A stretch of 64,000 nt of DNA from JBBQVS01 sp963792705 (GCA_963792705.1 CAWBXD010000014.1:558001-622000), one strand, 5' to 3'; shown: positions 50,427 to 59,113, counted from the first letter of the stretch. Notes: generated by a model from the letters alone, not told the origin. Program-made: numbers and translations.

Positions 50427-51350
50427 TTACCTCTGGTTCGTGAAGTAGTGACCTTGGTCGAGATCCGTCAGGAGATCTGGATGCACTGGCTGCCAGCCCA
50501 GCAACTCACGGGTTAGTGTACTCGAGGCTGGAGAGTCGAGGCCAATAAAGCCACCCAGCCAGGTGAAGTGCTTGCCTGCATCTTCAGGAGAGATGGAGAC
50601 GACTGGAAGGTCAAGATGCCGACCGATCACCTCGGCGACGTTGCGGATTGGTACGCCCTCGTCCCCGACCGCGTGCAGTACCGATCCCGCTGGTGCCTTC
50701 TCTAGTGCCAGGCGGAAGAGGTGCGCGGCGTCGAGCCGATGTACAGCGGGCCAGCGATTGGACCCGTCGCCGATGTAGCCGGAGACACCACTAGCACGGG
50801 CGATGCGGATCAGAGTTGCCATGAAGCCGTCGTCTCCTTCGCCGTGAACGGTGGGAGGGAGTCGCAGGACGGATGAGCGGACGCCACGAGAGGCAAAGGA
50901 GAGCGTCATTTGTGCATTGTCCAGCCGACCCGCAGGACCACCAGTCGGACGGACCGCATTTGGATCGGGGTCTCGTTCGGTCGCCATACGTCCCGGTGTG
51001 AGTCCGAGCACACCGGAGGCGATGACGAACGGCCGGTCAGAGCCTGCCAGTGCCTCGCCGAAGGTTTCGATGGCACGACGATCCGCATCGACAGCACCCT
51101 GGAAGTCCCCAGAGAAGGCGATGTCGTGCTTAAACGCAAGATGGATCACCCCATCCGATGCGGCGGCTGCACTACGCAGGCTGTCAAGATCATCGAGAGT
51201 GCAGCTATGTACCTGTGCCCCGGCAGCGGTGAGGACAGCGGCGGAAGCATCCGAGCGAGCAAGCCCAATAACCTGATGACCAGCATCAATAAGCTCAGGG
51301 ACGACAGCGGAGCCGATCCAGCCGGACGCGCCAGTAACGAAAACTTTCAT
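50427..51350 (-). CDS. NAD(P)-dependent epimerase/reductase (extended SDR)
   Basis: 307 aa. The N-terminal Rossmann motif is VTGASGWIGSAVVPELIDAGH, followed by GLARSD for cofactor choice and GVIHLAF. The usual YxxxK is not obvious: NAQMTLSFASRG stands where it would be, as in atypical SDRs. The later VHRLDAAHLFRLALE is typical of NAD-dependent epimerase homologs in Actinobacteria. GAGGAATTT precedes the ATG at 51350. The gene is clearly GC-richer than its surroundings, a sign of transfer. It is divergent from a TetR gene. Confidence 0.85.
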   Translation of the reverse strand: MKVFVTGASGWIGSAVVPELIDAGHQVIGLARSDASAAVLTAAGAQVHSCTLDDLDSLRSAAAASDGVIHLAFKHDIAFSGDFQGAVDADRRAIETFGEALAGSDRPFVIASGVLGLTPGRMATERDPDPNAVRPTGGPAGRLDNAQMTLSFASRGVRSSVLRLPPTVHGEGDDGFMATLIRIARASGVSGYIGDGSNRWPAVHRLDAAHLFRLALEKAPAGSVLHAVGDEGVPIRNVAEVIGRHLDLPVVSISPEDAGKHFTWLGGFIGLDSPASSTLTRELLGWQPVHPDLLTDLDQGHYFTNQR

Positions 51351-51464
51351 GGGAAATTCCTCCATTAGACGTAGGATTAGGGTTTCGGTCAGCAATGAAG
51401 CAAGTATTTCTCCCAACGACATGCGTTCCGTGATCCCGAATACTCATCAATACAATTTTTCTTT

Positions 51465-51508
51465 CAATTGTAACAGATTGATTCTTTTGCAACAACTTGT
51501 TACAATTG
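51465..51508. promoter_or_regulatory. TetR operator-like inverted repeats upstream of the epimerase gene
   Basis: CAATTGTAACA (51465-51475) and TGTTACAATTG (51498-51508) form a perfect 11-base inverted pair. Inside lies TTGCAACAACTTGTTACAA (51487-51505), itself a near palindrome of TTGTTRCAA-type half sites. Confidence 0.55.
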
Positions 51509-51556
51509 GTAGTATAGCCCGGGCAGTAAGACTAGACAAGCATCAATTCTTGTCTC

Positions 51557-51574
51557 TTGTTACATATGCAACAA
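51557..51574. promoter_or_regulatory. Palindromic site just before the TetR gene
   Basis: TTGTTACATATGCAACAA is a near-perfect palindrome ten bases before the tetR start codon, sharing half sites with the inverted repeats at 51465-51508. Probably an autorepression site. Confidence 0.55.
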
Positions 51575-51584
51575 AGAGGAAAAA

Positions 51585-52223
51585 ATGTCGCACGAAGAAC
51601 AGACAGACTTACGCATTCGGCGCACTCATAAATTCTTACAAGAAGCGATGATCGAACTGATTACAGAGAAAGGGTTCGAGTCCATCACGGTAGGCGATAT
51701 TGCCGAACGTGCCATGATCAACCGAGCCACGTTCTACCGCCATTATCAGGATAAATACGATCTGGTAGCGAAGATCTTTGAGGAAACAGCGAATCAGCTT
51801 GTGGAGAATATGAGACCCATTCGCAAAGACACTCGTCAGAATGCTATTGAGAACCCACCAGAAATCTGGATTCAGTTATTCGAGCATGTCGCTGAACATG
51901 CCCGACTATACAGAGCGATGCTGGGGAAAAACGGCAGTTCGTGGTTTGCAGCCAGAATGCGTGAGCACATCATAAAACTCATGCTTGAGACCGCGAGACA
52001 GTATGAACACCAGGTGGAACCCAGGCAACAGATCGAGCCAGTGATGCCCCAAGAACTTCCCGGTACACAACTCTCACACGTCATGATTGGCACAATTGTC
52101 TGGTGGCTAGAGAGCGAAAAGAGTTATACTCCCAGACAAATGGCAACCTGGTTCTACCGCTTTGCGTTTTATGGATATATCTCTGCGCTCGGATATGAGG
52201 CTCCTACCTTAGAGAAGGAATGA
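51585..52223 (+). CDS. TetR-family regulator
   Basis: 212 aa. The DNA-binding domain has FLQEAMIELITEKGFESITV and AERAMINRATFYRHYQDKYD (residues 17-60). The C-terminal domain ends SYTPRQMATWFYRFAFYGY, a pattern of the TetR_C_33-like group. GAGGAAAAA precedes the ATG. It is divergent from the GC-rich epimerase gene, and the intergenic region holds palindromes based on TTGTTRCAA, so it probably represses the epimerase and itself. The gene itself has the lower GC of the host. Confidence 0.85.
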   Translation: MSHEEQTDLRIRRTHKFLQEAMIELITEKGFESITVGDIAERAMINRATFYRHYQDKYDLVAKIFEETANQLVENMRPIRKDTRQNAIENPPEIWIQLFEHVAEHARLYRAMLGKNGSSWFAARMREHIIKLMLETARQYEHQVEPRQQIEPVMPQELPGTQLSHVMIGTIVWWLESEKSYTPRQMATWFYRFAFYGYISALGYEAPTLEKE

Positions 52224-52342
52224 GGACAATTCAGGTCATGCCTCTGTTGATTGCACCAACCACTCCGCAAAATACTGCTTAACCAAATGTTGTATACTAC
52301 CACGTTATCAGCATTGTACTAGATAGAAAGGATTTCCAATAC

Positions 52343-53479
52343 ATGCCACATAGACCTGACCAACATCATGCACATGATGGACAACAGCACAAGGAAGAAC
52401 TACACCAGAGCGACTACCTCGGTGGCTCACAAATTTTACCAACACGTGTGCGACCAAATATGACAGTTGCAGAACTGATTGATGAGCAATTTCAAGCCTA
52501 CAATTCAGCACGGCTCAACGAGGCCGCTCGCTTGTATGCCGGAGAAATGCTTGATCCAGAGAAGGATGTTACCATTGGCTTGACAATGGCAGGTGCATTA
52601 ACTCCCGCTGGCCTTGGTGGATGCGTTCTCACATTAATGGAGTACGGCTTCGTCGATTTTATTATCAGCACAGGCGCAAACCTGTACCACGATATCCATC
52701 ATGCACTCGCTATGTCGTTGCATAAAGGTGATTTCCGTTTGGACGATACTAAGCTGCAAGAAGAGGGTGTTATCCGTATCTATGATATCCTGTTCAAAGA
52801 TGATGTGCTCCTCGATACGGATGCCTTTGTGCGTGAAGCCTTGAAGGGCTTGCCAGAGCGCCCAATCTCGACCTCCGAACTGCATTATCATCTAGGCTCA
52901 CAGTTGCTCAAGATAGGGGTAAAACCTGAATATTCTGTGCTTGCTCAAGCAGCTGCGTGGGGTATTCCTATCTATACCTCCTCTCCCGGCGACTCCTCTA
53001 TCGGTATGAATGTCGCCCGAAACTCTTTAGAAGGGAGTAAACTAACACTTGACCCAATGGCGGATGTAAACGAAACAACAGCGATTGTGCATCATGCAAC
53101 ACGTAACGGCGTGATTATCCTCGGTGGTGGTAGCCCTAAGAACTTCTATCTTCAGACACAACCACAACTATGGGAAGTATTGGGTATTCAAAAGGGTGGA
53201 CATGACTACTTTATTCAGATTACCGCCGATGCACCACATTGGGGTGGTCTCTCTGGTGCTACCCCCTCAGAAGCAGTCTCGTGGGGCAAAATTAAACCAG
53301 ATCAGTTAGGTGATACTGTTGTTGTCTACGGTGACTCGACAATCGCCTTGCCTCTTCTCACCGCCTACGCGGTCAGCAAAGCCAAAGCACGTCCACGCCG
53401 TGAGTTGTTTAACAAACGCGAGGCACTTATGCAGGAGCTTAAAGAAGCCTACGTAACTGGAAAACTGACACGTCCATAA
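52343..53479 (+). CDS. Deoxyhypusine synthase-like protein (possible homospermidine synthase)
   Basis: 378 aa. The fold signature of deoxyhypusine synthases is complete: TIGLTMAGALTPAGLGG, FIISTGANLYHDIHHAL, SELHYHLGSQLL, YTSSPGDSSIG, and TPSEAVSWGKIKP with Lys316 matching the catalytic lysine of the eukaryotic enzyme. Bacteria lack eIF5A, so the protein more likely transfers an aminobutyl group between polyamines, as homospermidine synthases do. A His-rich N-terminus of 20 residues is unusual. SpeD-like and agmatinase genes follow on the same strand. Confidence 0.85.
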   Translation: MPHRPDQHHAHDGQQHKEELHQSDYLGGSQILPTRVRPNMTVAELIDEQFQAYNSARLNEAARLYAGEMLDPEKDVTIGLTMAGALTPAGLGGCVLTLMEYGFVDFIISTGANLYHDIHHALAMSLHKGDFRLDDTKLQEEGVIRIYDILFKDDVLLDTDAFVREALKGLPERPISTSELHYHLGSQLLKIGVKPEYSVLAQAAAWGIPIYTSSPGDSSIGMNVARNSLEGSKLTLDPMADVNETTAIVHHATRNGVIILGGGSPKNFYLQTQPQLWEVLGIQKGGHDYFIQITADAPHWGGLSGATPSEAVSWGKIKPDQLGDTVVVYGDSTIALPLLTAYAVSKAKARPRRELFNKREALMQELKEAYVTGKLTRP

Positions 53480-53484
53480 CATAC

Positions 53485-53572
53485 TATTCTACCTAATAGA
53501 GCATGCTTCCTAATTAGATTGACAATAATCTGACATTTAGATGTACTTGATTGGTTACATTTAGGTAGAATA
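53485..53572. repeat. 12-base inverted repeat in the polyamine intergenic region
   Basis: TATTCTACCTAA (53485-53496) and TTAGGTAGAATA (53561-53572) are perfect arms 64 bases apart, just behind the DHS-like gene. It may fold the 3' end of that transcript; no T-tract follows. Confidence 0.4.
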
Positions 53573-53607
53573 AGTATCGGCATTAGATACAATTTTCCCT
53601 TGCTTGT

Positions 53608-53636
53608 TTGCATTTCCTTGACATCTAATGTATAAT
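53608..53636 (+). promoter_or_regulatory. Promoter of the speD-speB operon
   Basis: TTGCAT (53608-53613), a 17-base spacer and a perfect TATAAT (53631-53636), with about 80 bases of leader before speD. Confidence 0.65.
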
Positions 53637-53723
53637 ATTCCCTTGTGTGCTACATTAGGCATATTCGTATGAGGATAGGTTACTACAAGCCTGTCTTACT
53701 AGAACACCCAGGAGGATATGTTC

Positions 53724-54161
53724 ATGCTTGTCCATTTGATGTTAGAGTTGTATCATTGTGATCGAGAGGCGTTAAGTGACGCACCATTGCTACGTCGTGT
53801 GTTGGACGAATATCCTGGTCGTGTAGATATGGAGAAGGTCAGCCCTGTCCATCTGTACGACATTGAAACGTCTAATCCATTAGATGCAGGGCTTTCAGGC
53901 TTTGTGGTCATCGCACAAAGTCATATCAGCCTACATGCATGGCCTGAGTACGGCGAAGTCGATATTGACATCTGCTCGTGTAAAGAATTCAGCCAGGAAG
54001 ACGCTATCGCTTTTGCGAAAGAAGTGTTTAAGACCGATGATGTAGAGGCCCACTTCGTAGTACGTGGCAACCGTTCGCTACGTCCTGACACTCCCGACCC
54101 AGTGCGCTATGAGGAAGCAATGGTCGCTCGCAACGCACGACGCTTAGCGGAGGTGGGCTAG
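53724..54161 (+). CDS. speD: SpeD-family pyruvoyl decarboxylase proenzyme
   Basis: 145 aa from the ATG at 53724, which sits eight bases behind GGAGG (an ATG six bases earlier is too close). The self-processing region is AQSHISLHAWPEYGEVDIDI. By alignment with the Thermotoga enzyme the pyruvoyl serine is Ser66, with the matching His71 and Cys86. The residue before the cleaved Ser is Gln instead of the usual Glu. It could make decarboxylated AdoMet for spermidine synthesis. Since no spermidine synthase gene is here and agmatinase is adjacent, arginine decarboxylation, reported for some SpeD homologs, is an alternative. Confidence 0.82.
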   Translation: MLVHLMLELYHCDREALSDAPLLRRVLDEYPGRVDMEKVSPVHLYDIETSNPLDAGLSGFVVIAQSHISLHAWPEYGEVDIDICSCKEFSQEDAIAFAKEVFKTDDVEAHFVVRGNRSLRPDTPDPVRYEEAMVARNARRLAEVG

Positions 54162-54202
54162 AGGCAATATACTGACGGCACCTAGTGCCAAGGAGTTAAC
54201 TC

Positions 54203-55081
54203 ATGACAGAAGCGCTTGTGACCCAGTTTGGTGCGCCGGATGCACCGTATTGTGACCCTAACACGGCACGCGTGACGATTATCCCCGCTCCGCTTGAGTA
54301 TAGCGTGTGCTATATGAAAGGCACCGAACATGGACCACAAGCGATTCTCGATGCATCAAGTCAAATGGAGTTATATGATGAAGAACTTGATGCGTGCCCC
54401 ATCGAAATTGGCGTATACACACACCCAATCCTGAATTATCAAGATATGGACCATGCAACTGCCCTCAAAGCCACAGGCAATGCAGCACGGGAGGTCCTAC
54501 AACGCGGACAAGTTCCGTTAACACTTGGTGGCGAACATTCGCTTTCTGCTCCGGTTATTGCCGCCGTTCATGAACAATATCCAGACCTGACCGTTGTACA
54601 TATTGATGCACATGGCGACTTACGCGACGAATATGAAGGTACTCCACTCTCTCATGCCTCTATTGAGCGGCGCGTTGTAGATATGGGTATTCCCTTGCTT
54701 GAGATTGGTATTCGTAGCTTTAGCCCCGAAGAAGCAGAATTTTTTAAAACTAAACCAAACGTTAGCATCGTATGGGCCTATCAGCTAGCACGTGGGTCTG
54801 CAACCATTCCGTGGGAACGCCTGAGCAAACACACTTATGTAACCATTGATCTCGACGCCTTTGACCCTAGCGAAATGCCTGCCGTTGGCACACCAGAGCC
54901 AGGAGGCTTGCACTGGTATCAAGTGCTAGACCTCTTTCGTGAAATCTGTAATCGCACAACCGTTGTCGGCATGGATGTCGTAGAGTTATGCCCCATGCCA
55001 GGACAGACACGCGCCGATTTCTTGGCGGCAAAGCTCGTCTACAAAATGATCGGCTACCGCTTCGCCAATAAGCAGCAATAG
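54203..55081 (+). CDS. speB: Agmatinase
   Basis: A manganese ureohydrolase that releases urea from agmatine to give putrescine. 292 aa. The ligands are in TLGGEHSLSAPV, VHIDAHGDLRDEYEG and YVTIDLDAFDPSEMPAVGTPEPGG, in the usual order and spacing. AAGGAG precedes the ATG. It is 41 bases behind the SpeD-like gene, in the same operon. With a source of agmatine it would feed putrescine to the DHS-like enzyme encoded upstream. Confidence 0.92.
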   Translation: MTEALVTQFGAPDAPYCDPNTARVTIIPAPLEYSVCYMKGTEHGPQAILDASSQMELYDEELDACPIEIGVYTHPILNYQDMDHATALKATGNAAREVLQRGQVPLTLGGEHSLSAPVIAAVHEQYPDLTVVHIDAHGDLRDEYEGTPLSHASIERRVVDMGIPLLEIGIRSFSPEEAEFFKTKPNVSIVWAYQLARGSATIPWERLSKHTYVTIDLDAFDPSEMPAVGTPEPGGLHWYQVLDLFREICNRTTVVGMDVVELCPMPGQTRADFLAAKLVYKMIGYRFANKQQ

Positions 55082-55198
55082 CTCTATAGTACAGGGTCCC
55101 TATAGAATCTATACAAAATGTCCTTTCTCGTATACAATACATAGAGGAAGAACGCCTGATAATGGTTGGAACTGTGTAAAGGTAACAAAGATAGCATA

Positions 55199-56200
55199 AT
55201 GACAGCACGACAAAAACGCGGAAGATATTTTATTTTATTGATATGTAGTACATTGCTCACTCTTCTTGTTAGCGCATGTGCGAGCACTAACGTGGCGAAG
55301 CAAGCAGGAAATACCAACACATCTTCCCTTTCTAGTGCTGGTAACACGTCGTCACAGCAAGTTACCTACAACAATGGTCCACAAGATGTTGTATTGCGAA
55401 CATTTTATGGTGGTGGCATTTATGGATCATTGGAAGTAAACCCTGATATCAGTCTCTACGGCGATGGTACATACATTCTTGGAGCGGACAGACAAGGCAA
55501 GCTTGATGATGCAAGTTTGCAAGGACTCTTGCATAAGCTGACCGACACGTATGGTCTCCTCAACTTCAAAAGACAACAGTTCTCTGATATTCAGGATCAG
55601 AACTCGACGTTTTTAGAGGTTACGCTCAATGGGAAGCGACAAGAATATATGTATGGCTCATTTGGCAATCAGCAAGAGAGTTCGCAGGATATGGACGAAT
55701 ACCATCGTTTGAACTCCATTCTTACAACGATCACAGAAACATTGAACGGGCCAACACATCCCTATAAAAGCAATAATGTCGCGTTGCTTGTACATCAAAT
55801 CTTTGCTCCCGATCAAACGCCACTTACATGGCCTGTTTCTGATTTCTCACTAGCACAGGCATCGGCATTTGAATGTGGTCTATTGCCACCAGATGAGACA
55901 AGTCACAACTTAGAAACGGGATGTCTCAAATACCTTATTCCACACGGTGCTATCCTACTAAACGCAACACAGGTACAAGCTATTAGTAGTCAGCTATCTA
56001 CACAACAGCAAGGGTCATTGCCACAGGGCTTATTCAGCGAAGGAAATTCTTACTATACGGTGACACTTCGTCCTCTGCTGCCAGATGAGCTACTCAGCAA
56101 ATCGGTTGCCATGTTTGGTAGTACACAAAGCAGTTTTACTGTTGTACCATTGCTTAACGGGCAGGTACCACCAGTACCAACACCTACTCCTTCTACATAG
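55199..56200 (+). CDS. Lipoprotein of unknown function
   Basis: 333 aa. A basic start, a hydrophobic helix and lipobox LVSACAST (Cys27) mark it as a lipoprotein. The mature part begins with a Ser/Thr/Asn-rich linker and then two related halves of about 140 residues, with VLRTFYGGGIYGSLEVNPDI and LYGDGTYILGA in the first. The C-terminus is Pro/Thr-rich (VPPVPTPTPST). No family recognised. It follows the agmatinase gene by about 115 bases; the ribosome site is weak. Confidence 0.7.
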   Translation: MTARQKRGRYFILLICSTLLTLLVSACASTNVAKQAGNTNTSSLSSAGNTSSQQVTYNNGPQDVVLRTFYGGGIYGSLEVNPDISLYGDGTYILGADRQGKLDDASLQGLLHKLTDTYGLLNFKRQQFSDIQDQNSTFLEVTLNGKRQEYMYGSFGNQQESSQDMDEYHRLNSILTTITETLNGPTHPYKSNNVALLVHQIFAPDQTPLTWPVSDFSLAQASAFECGLLPPDETSHNLETGCLKYLIPHGAILLNATQVQAISSQLSTQQQGSLPQGLFSEGNSYYTVTLRPLLPDELLSKSVAMFGSTQSSFTVVPLLNGQVPPVPTPTPST

Positions 56201-56282
56201 AGTAAAAGTCAGCAACACAGACATGAGAAGCTATCCTGATACGATAGTTGAACCTGCAACACCTTTTCGCATATGATATACT

Positions 56283-56445
56283 AGGTGAGACGCATACTCC
56301 TACTGAACTCCAGGAGCCAGAAAGCGCGTCGAGATGCCAAAGTTGGTGCAGAGCGACCGAGTGGAGGAAGCACTACAGCCAGGACATTGCCGATCTGTAC
56401 ACCAAGTTACATTATACCCCAGGGCGGTTTGATACCCGCGAAAGG
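56283..56445 (+). ncRNA. Structured 5' leader, candidate cis-regulatory RNA
   Basis: A promoter-like TTGAAC-N18-TATGAT (ending about 56276) predicts a start near 56283. The 160-base leader can form GACGC/GCGTC with CTCCT/AGGAG inside (56289-56330), AGTG/CACT (56360-56374), and GCGG/CCGC (56424-56439), the last touching the ribosome site of the Arg-rich protein gene. It does not match a riboswitch class I can name. Confidence 0.35.
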
Positions 56446-56449
56446 ATTT

Positions 56450-57961
56450 ATGACCAGAGATTTTAATAAGCCGAAACGGGACAATTCACGTCCACCGTTC
56501 CGCAATGCATCCCCCAACCGTAATCGAGATGAGCGATCTCCACGCCCAGCTCGACCTCGTTTGAACCGTGAAACAGTAGACCGCGCCTGGGAGTCGGGCG
56601 CACAACAGCAGCATGCAGACTATCGTCCGCGTACTGGTGGCGGACCAGCCAGACCTCAAGGGCAGCGTACCGGAGGCTGGAACAATACCTCCAATGGTCA
56701 GCAGTCGGGAGGCTATTCCTCACAAAATGGACGTGGTGGTAGCCGTCCATACAATAACAATCGCCAGGACAACTTCCGAGATAACCGTCCTGGCAACTAT
56801 CGTGATGACCGTGATCGTCGAGACTCCACACCCAGGAATTTTGATAGACCAGCAGGGAACGGCAATGGCCCTCGTCCCGCGCGTCCTCCTTATGGACAAG
56901 AAAGACGCGATTTTGGTGGACAGCGTTTCGAGAATAGGCGCGATTCGTTTAACGGTCCCAATCGTAGGGATGGTGATGACCGTCAGCAATTCCAGAATCG
57001 AGGGAACTCGCGCCCCGATTTCGGACGTAACAACCGTCCCTCGCGTAACGCTGACCAAGGACAGCGTGAGAACTCCAATCCACGTTGGCAAAGTCGTCCT
57101 GGCGAACAACGAAATATCGCAAGAGGTCCAGAGCGCGAGTTTAATCGTCGTCCCGGTGGCGGTGAGCGTTTTGAGGGCGACTATGAGCATTTTGAAGAGC
57201 GTAGTGATACACGTCCTGCTCGACCTACAGAGAGGCCCTTTGAGGCACGCCCACCTCGTCCAGCAGGCAGACCTTTTGAAGGCCATGATACACGAGATAG
57301 CCGTCCACCACGTCCAAACCAGAGGCCCTTTGAAGAACGCGACTCACATGACGCTCGCCCATCAAGACCAGCAGGTAGAACATTCGAGGACCACGATACA
57401 CGTGATGCGCGCCCACCTCGTCCAGCAGGTAGACCTTTTAGTGGCAGCCGTAGTCCACAAGGTCGTCCAGAACGTCGATTCGATGATCAAAAGAGCGAAG
57501 TGCAGCCAGAACGCCATGTTACGCGTCTTCCTGATGGTCGTGTCCTCAAAGGTCCACGACCTGTGCAACGCAAAAATGCACAGTTCTGGACAGGTGTCAC
57601 AAACGACACAAGTGAACTTGTTGGTCGTGTAGAGGCCAATCCCGACAAGCAAACACAAGAAATGCCAACAGACGAGATACAAGAAAAGCTTTCTCCATCA
57701 GAATTTGCCGCATTAGCGGTTCCTTCTGTTGATGCAAGCGAAGTACTAACTCCTTCCTCTCTTCCAGAAGAGACTGTTACTATAAATCAGACAAACGGTG
57801 AAGTAGTATCCGATGAGACACCAGCCGAAGAGGCTGTTTCTGAGGAAGCACCATCAAAGCGACGTACCAGGACTGCAAGTGCCGTCACACGTACTAAAAA
57901 ACCTCGTTCGACTGGTCCCAAACCATCGCAACGTGGCTTTAAGTGGCCGACACAAGAATAA
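56450..57961 (+). CDS. Arg/Gly/Asn-rich disordered protein with internal repeats
   Basis: 503 aa, almost entirely low complexity. The first 330 residues are rich in Arg, Asn, Gly, Asp and Pro (RGG-like, for example NGRGGSRPYNNNRQDNFRDN). A repeat region follows (nucleotides 57206-57445), then a folded-looking segment (HVTRLPDGRVLKGPRPVQRKNAQFWTG), an acidic linker, and a basic Lys/Arg tail. RNA or nucleic acid binding and phase separation are plausible, not shown. AAAGGA precedes the ATG at 56450; the open frame upstream overlaps the structured leader and is less likely coding. Confidence 0.75.
   Translation: MTRDFNKPKRDNSRPPFRNASPNRNRDERSPRPARPRLNRETVDRAWESGAQQQHADYRPRTGGGPARPQGQRTGGWNNTSNGQQSGGYSSQNGRGGSRPYNNNRQDNFRDNRPGNYRDDRDRRDSTPRNFDRPAGNGNGPRPARPPYGQERRDFGGQRFENRRDSFNGPNRRDGDDRQQFQNRGNSRPDFGRNNRPSRNADQGQRENSNPRWQSRPGEQRNIARGPEREFNRRPGGGERFEGDYEHFEERSDTRPARPTERPFEARPPRPAGRPFEGHDTRDSRPPRPNQRPFEERDSHDARPSRPAGRTFEDHDTRDARPPRPAGRPFSGSRSPQGRPERRFDDQKSEVQPERHVTRLPDGRVLKGPRPVQRKNAQFWTGVTNDTSELVGRVEANPDKQTQEMPTDEIQEKLSPSEFAALAVPSVDASEVLTPSSLPEETVTINQTNGEVVSDETPAEEAVSEEAPSKRRTRTASAVTRTKKPRSTGPKPSQRGFKWPTQE
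57206..57445 (+). repeat. Four tandem degenerate repeats inside the Arg-rich gene
   Basis: Units of about 18-22 codons with the pattern D-x-R-x-x-R-P-x-x-R-P-F-E, for example RPPRPAGRPFEGHDTRDS and RPSRPAGRTFEDHDTRDA. They arose by in-frame duplication and are visible at the DNA level as repeated CGTCCAGCAGGTAGA-like segments. Confidence 0.6.
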
Positions 57962-58168
57962 ATCTAGCTGAGTACCAAGTTCTATTGCTATAAGGTGAAC
58001 CATTTACCAATGGCCGTTCGTATATAGTAGTGATGGGACTTGGTATTCTCGTACTTATAAGCGGAAATGCAAGGGATGGTGGACTCTTGACTGAGGTCTG
58101 GAGTAATGCCCCAGTTTTCCTCCCCTCCCCACCGCTCAAAGCGGCAAGTCTTCAATGGAGTCACAATA

Positions 58169-59113
58169 ATGCTTTATCCAAGTTATCTTAATCTATACGA
58201 ATCTGGTGAATTGGCGAAACGTGCGGAGGCGGCGTGGGAAGTTTTACGCAGTTGTACCATTTGTCCACAAAACTGCCGTTGTGACCGTACCGCTGGCAAG
58301 ACTGGCGTGTGTCGCTCTGGTACAGAAGCCATCGTCGCATCGTGGAATGTGCATCGACGAGAAGAGCCGCCAATTAGTGGAACACGAGGCGCAGGCACAG
58401 TCTTCTTTGGGTACTGCCAGGCTCGTTGTACCTATTGTCAAAACTTCTCCTTGAGTCAAGGAGGATTAGGACATCGTGTCGGGCCAGAGCGTCTCGCGGA
58501 TATGATGCTCTACCTGCAAAAGAAAAAATGCCATAACCTTGATCTGGTCACACCAACACACTTTGTACCTCAAATCCTCGCGGCACTCGTTGTTGCTTGT
58601 GGGAAGGGATTGAGGCTACCGCTTGTTTATAATTGTGCAGGCTATGAAAATTTAGAAACATTGAAGTTACTTGATGGGGTGGTAGATGTCTATTTACCAG
58701 ATTCTAAGTATTCTGATAATAGAAACGCGTTACGCACTTCAAAAATGCCGAAATATGTCGATTATAATCAGGTAACGCTGCGCGAGATGTATCGTCAAGT
58801 TGGTCCCTTACAGCTTGATGATGAGGGTATTGCACGACGCGGATTGCTCATTCGTCACCTTGTTATGCCAGAGGATGTGTCTGGAACACGAGAGGTATTA
58901 CGCTGGATTGCGGAGGAGCTTGGCCCTGATACGCCTGTGAGCCTCATGGATCAATACTTTCCAGCGTGGAAAGCAGTAAATGATCCTGTTCTTAATCGTC
59001 GTCTTTCTTGGACAGAATATCGTACTGCGTTAGATGCTTTAGATGAATTCAATTTTAGCGAGGGCTATGTGCAAGAGGACCTGATTGAGGTCGATATAAC
59101 GTCTAATGTATAG
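58169..59113 (+). CDS. Radical SAM protein (PflA-related)
   Basis: 314 aa from the ATG at 58169 (GGAG eight bases upstream). The AdoMet [4Fe-4S] motif is GYCQARCTYC, Cys83-x3-Cys87-x2-Cys90, in the PflA-like arrangement. A first cluster of Cys (29, 32, 36, 38, 48) may bind a further iron-sulfur cluster. Later VYNCAGYENLETLKLLDGVVDVYLPD and GLLIRHLVMPED fit the family of putative pyruvate-formate-lyase-activating-like proteins of unknown substrate. No glycyl radical enzyme gene is nearby, so activation of PFL is unlikely. It precedes the polyprenyl synthase gene. Confidence 0.87.
   Translation: MLYPSYLNLYESGELAKRAEAAWEVLRSCTICPQNCRCDRTAGKTGVCRSGTEAIVASWNVHRREEPPISGTRGAGTVFFGYCQARCTYCQNFSLSQGGLGHRVGPERLADMMLYLQKKKCHNLDLVTPTHFVPQILAALVVACGKGLRLPLVYNCAGYENLETLKLLDGVVDVYLPDSKYSDNRNALRTSKMPKYVDYNQVTLREMYRQVGPLQLDDEGIARRGLLIRHLVMPEDVSGTREVLRWIAEELGPDTPVSLMDQYFPAWKAVNDPVLNRRLSWTEYRTALDALDEFNFSEGYVQEDLIEVDITSNV

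Noticed and set aside
56341..56375. tRNA-like D-arm motif GACCGAGTGG
   Set aside because: It resembles Ser/Leu tRNA D-arms, but there is no matching acceptor stem, anticodon loop or T-arm around it.
56613..57632. 339-codon ORF in another frame of the Arg-rich gene
   Set aside because: It is an out-of-frame reading of a low-complexity, repeat-containing gene. The chosen frame has the ribosome site, the sensible repeats and a defined C-terminus.
58106..58168. Upstream start of the radical SAM gene
   Set aside because: The ATG at 58169 has a proper ribosome site, and the family sequence begins there.
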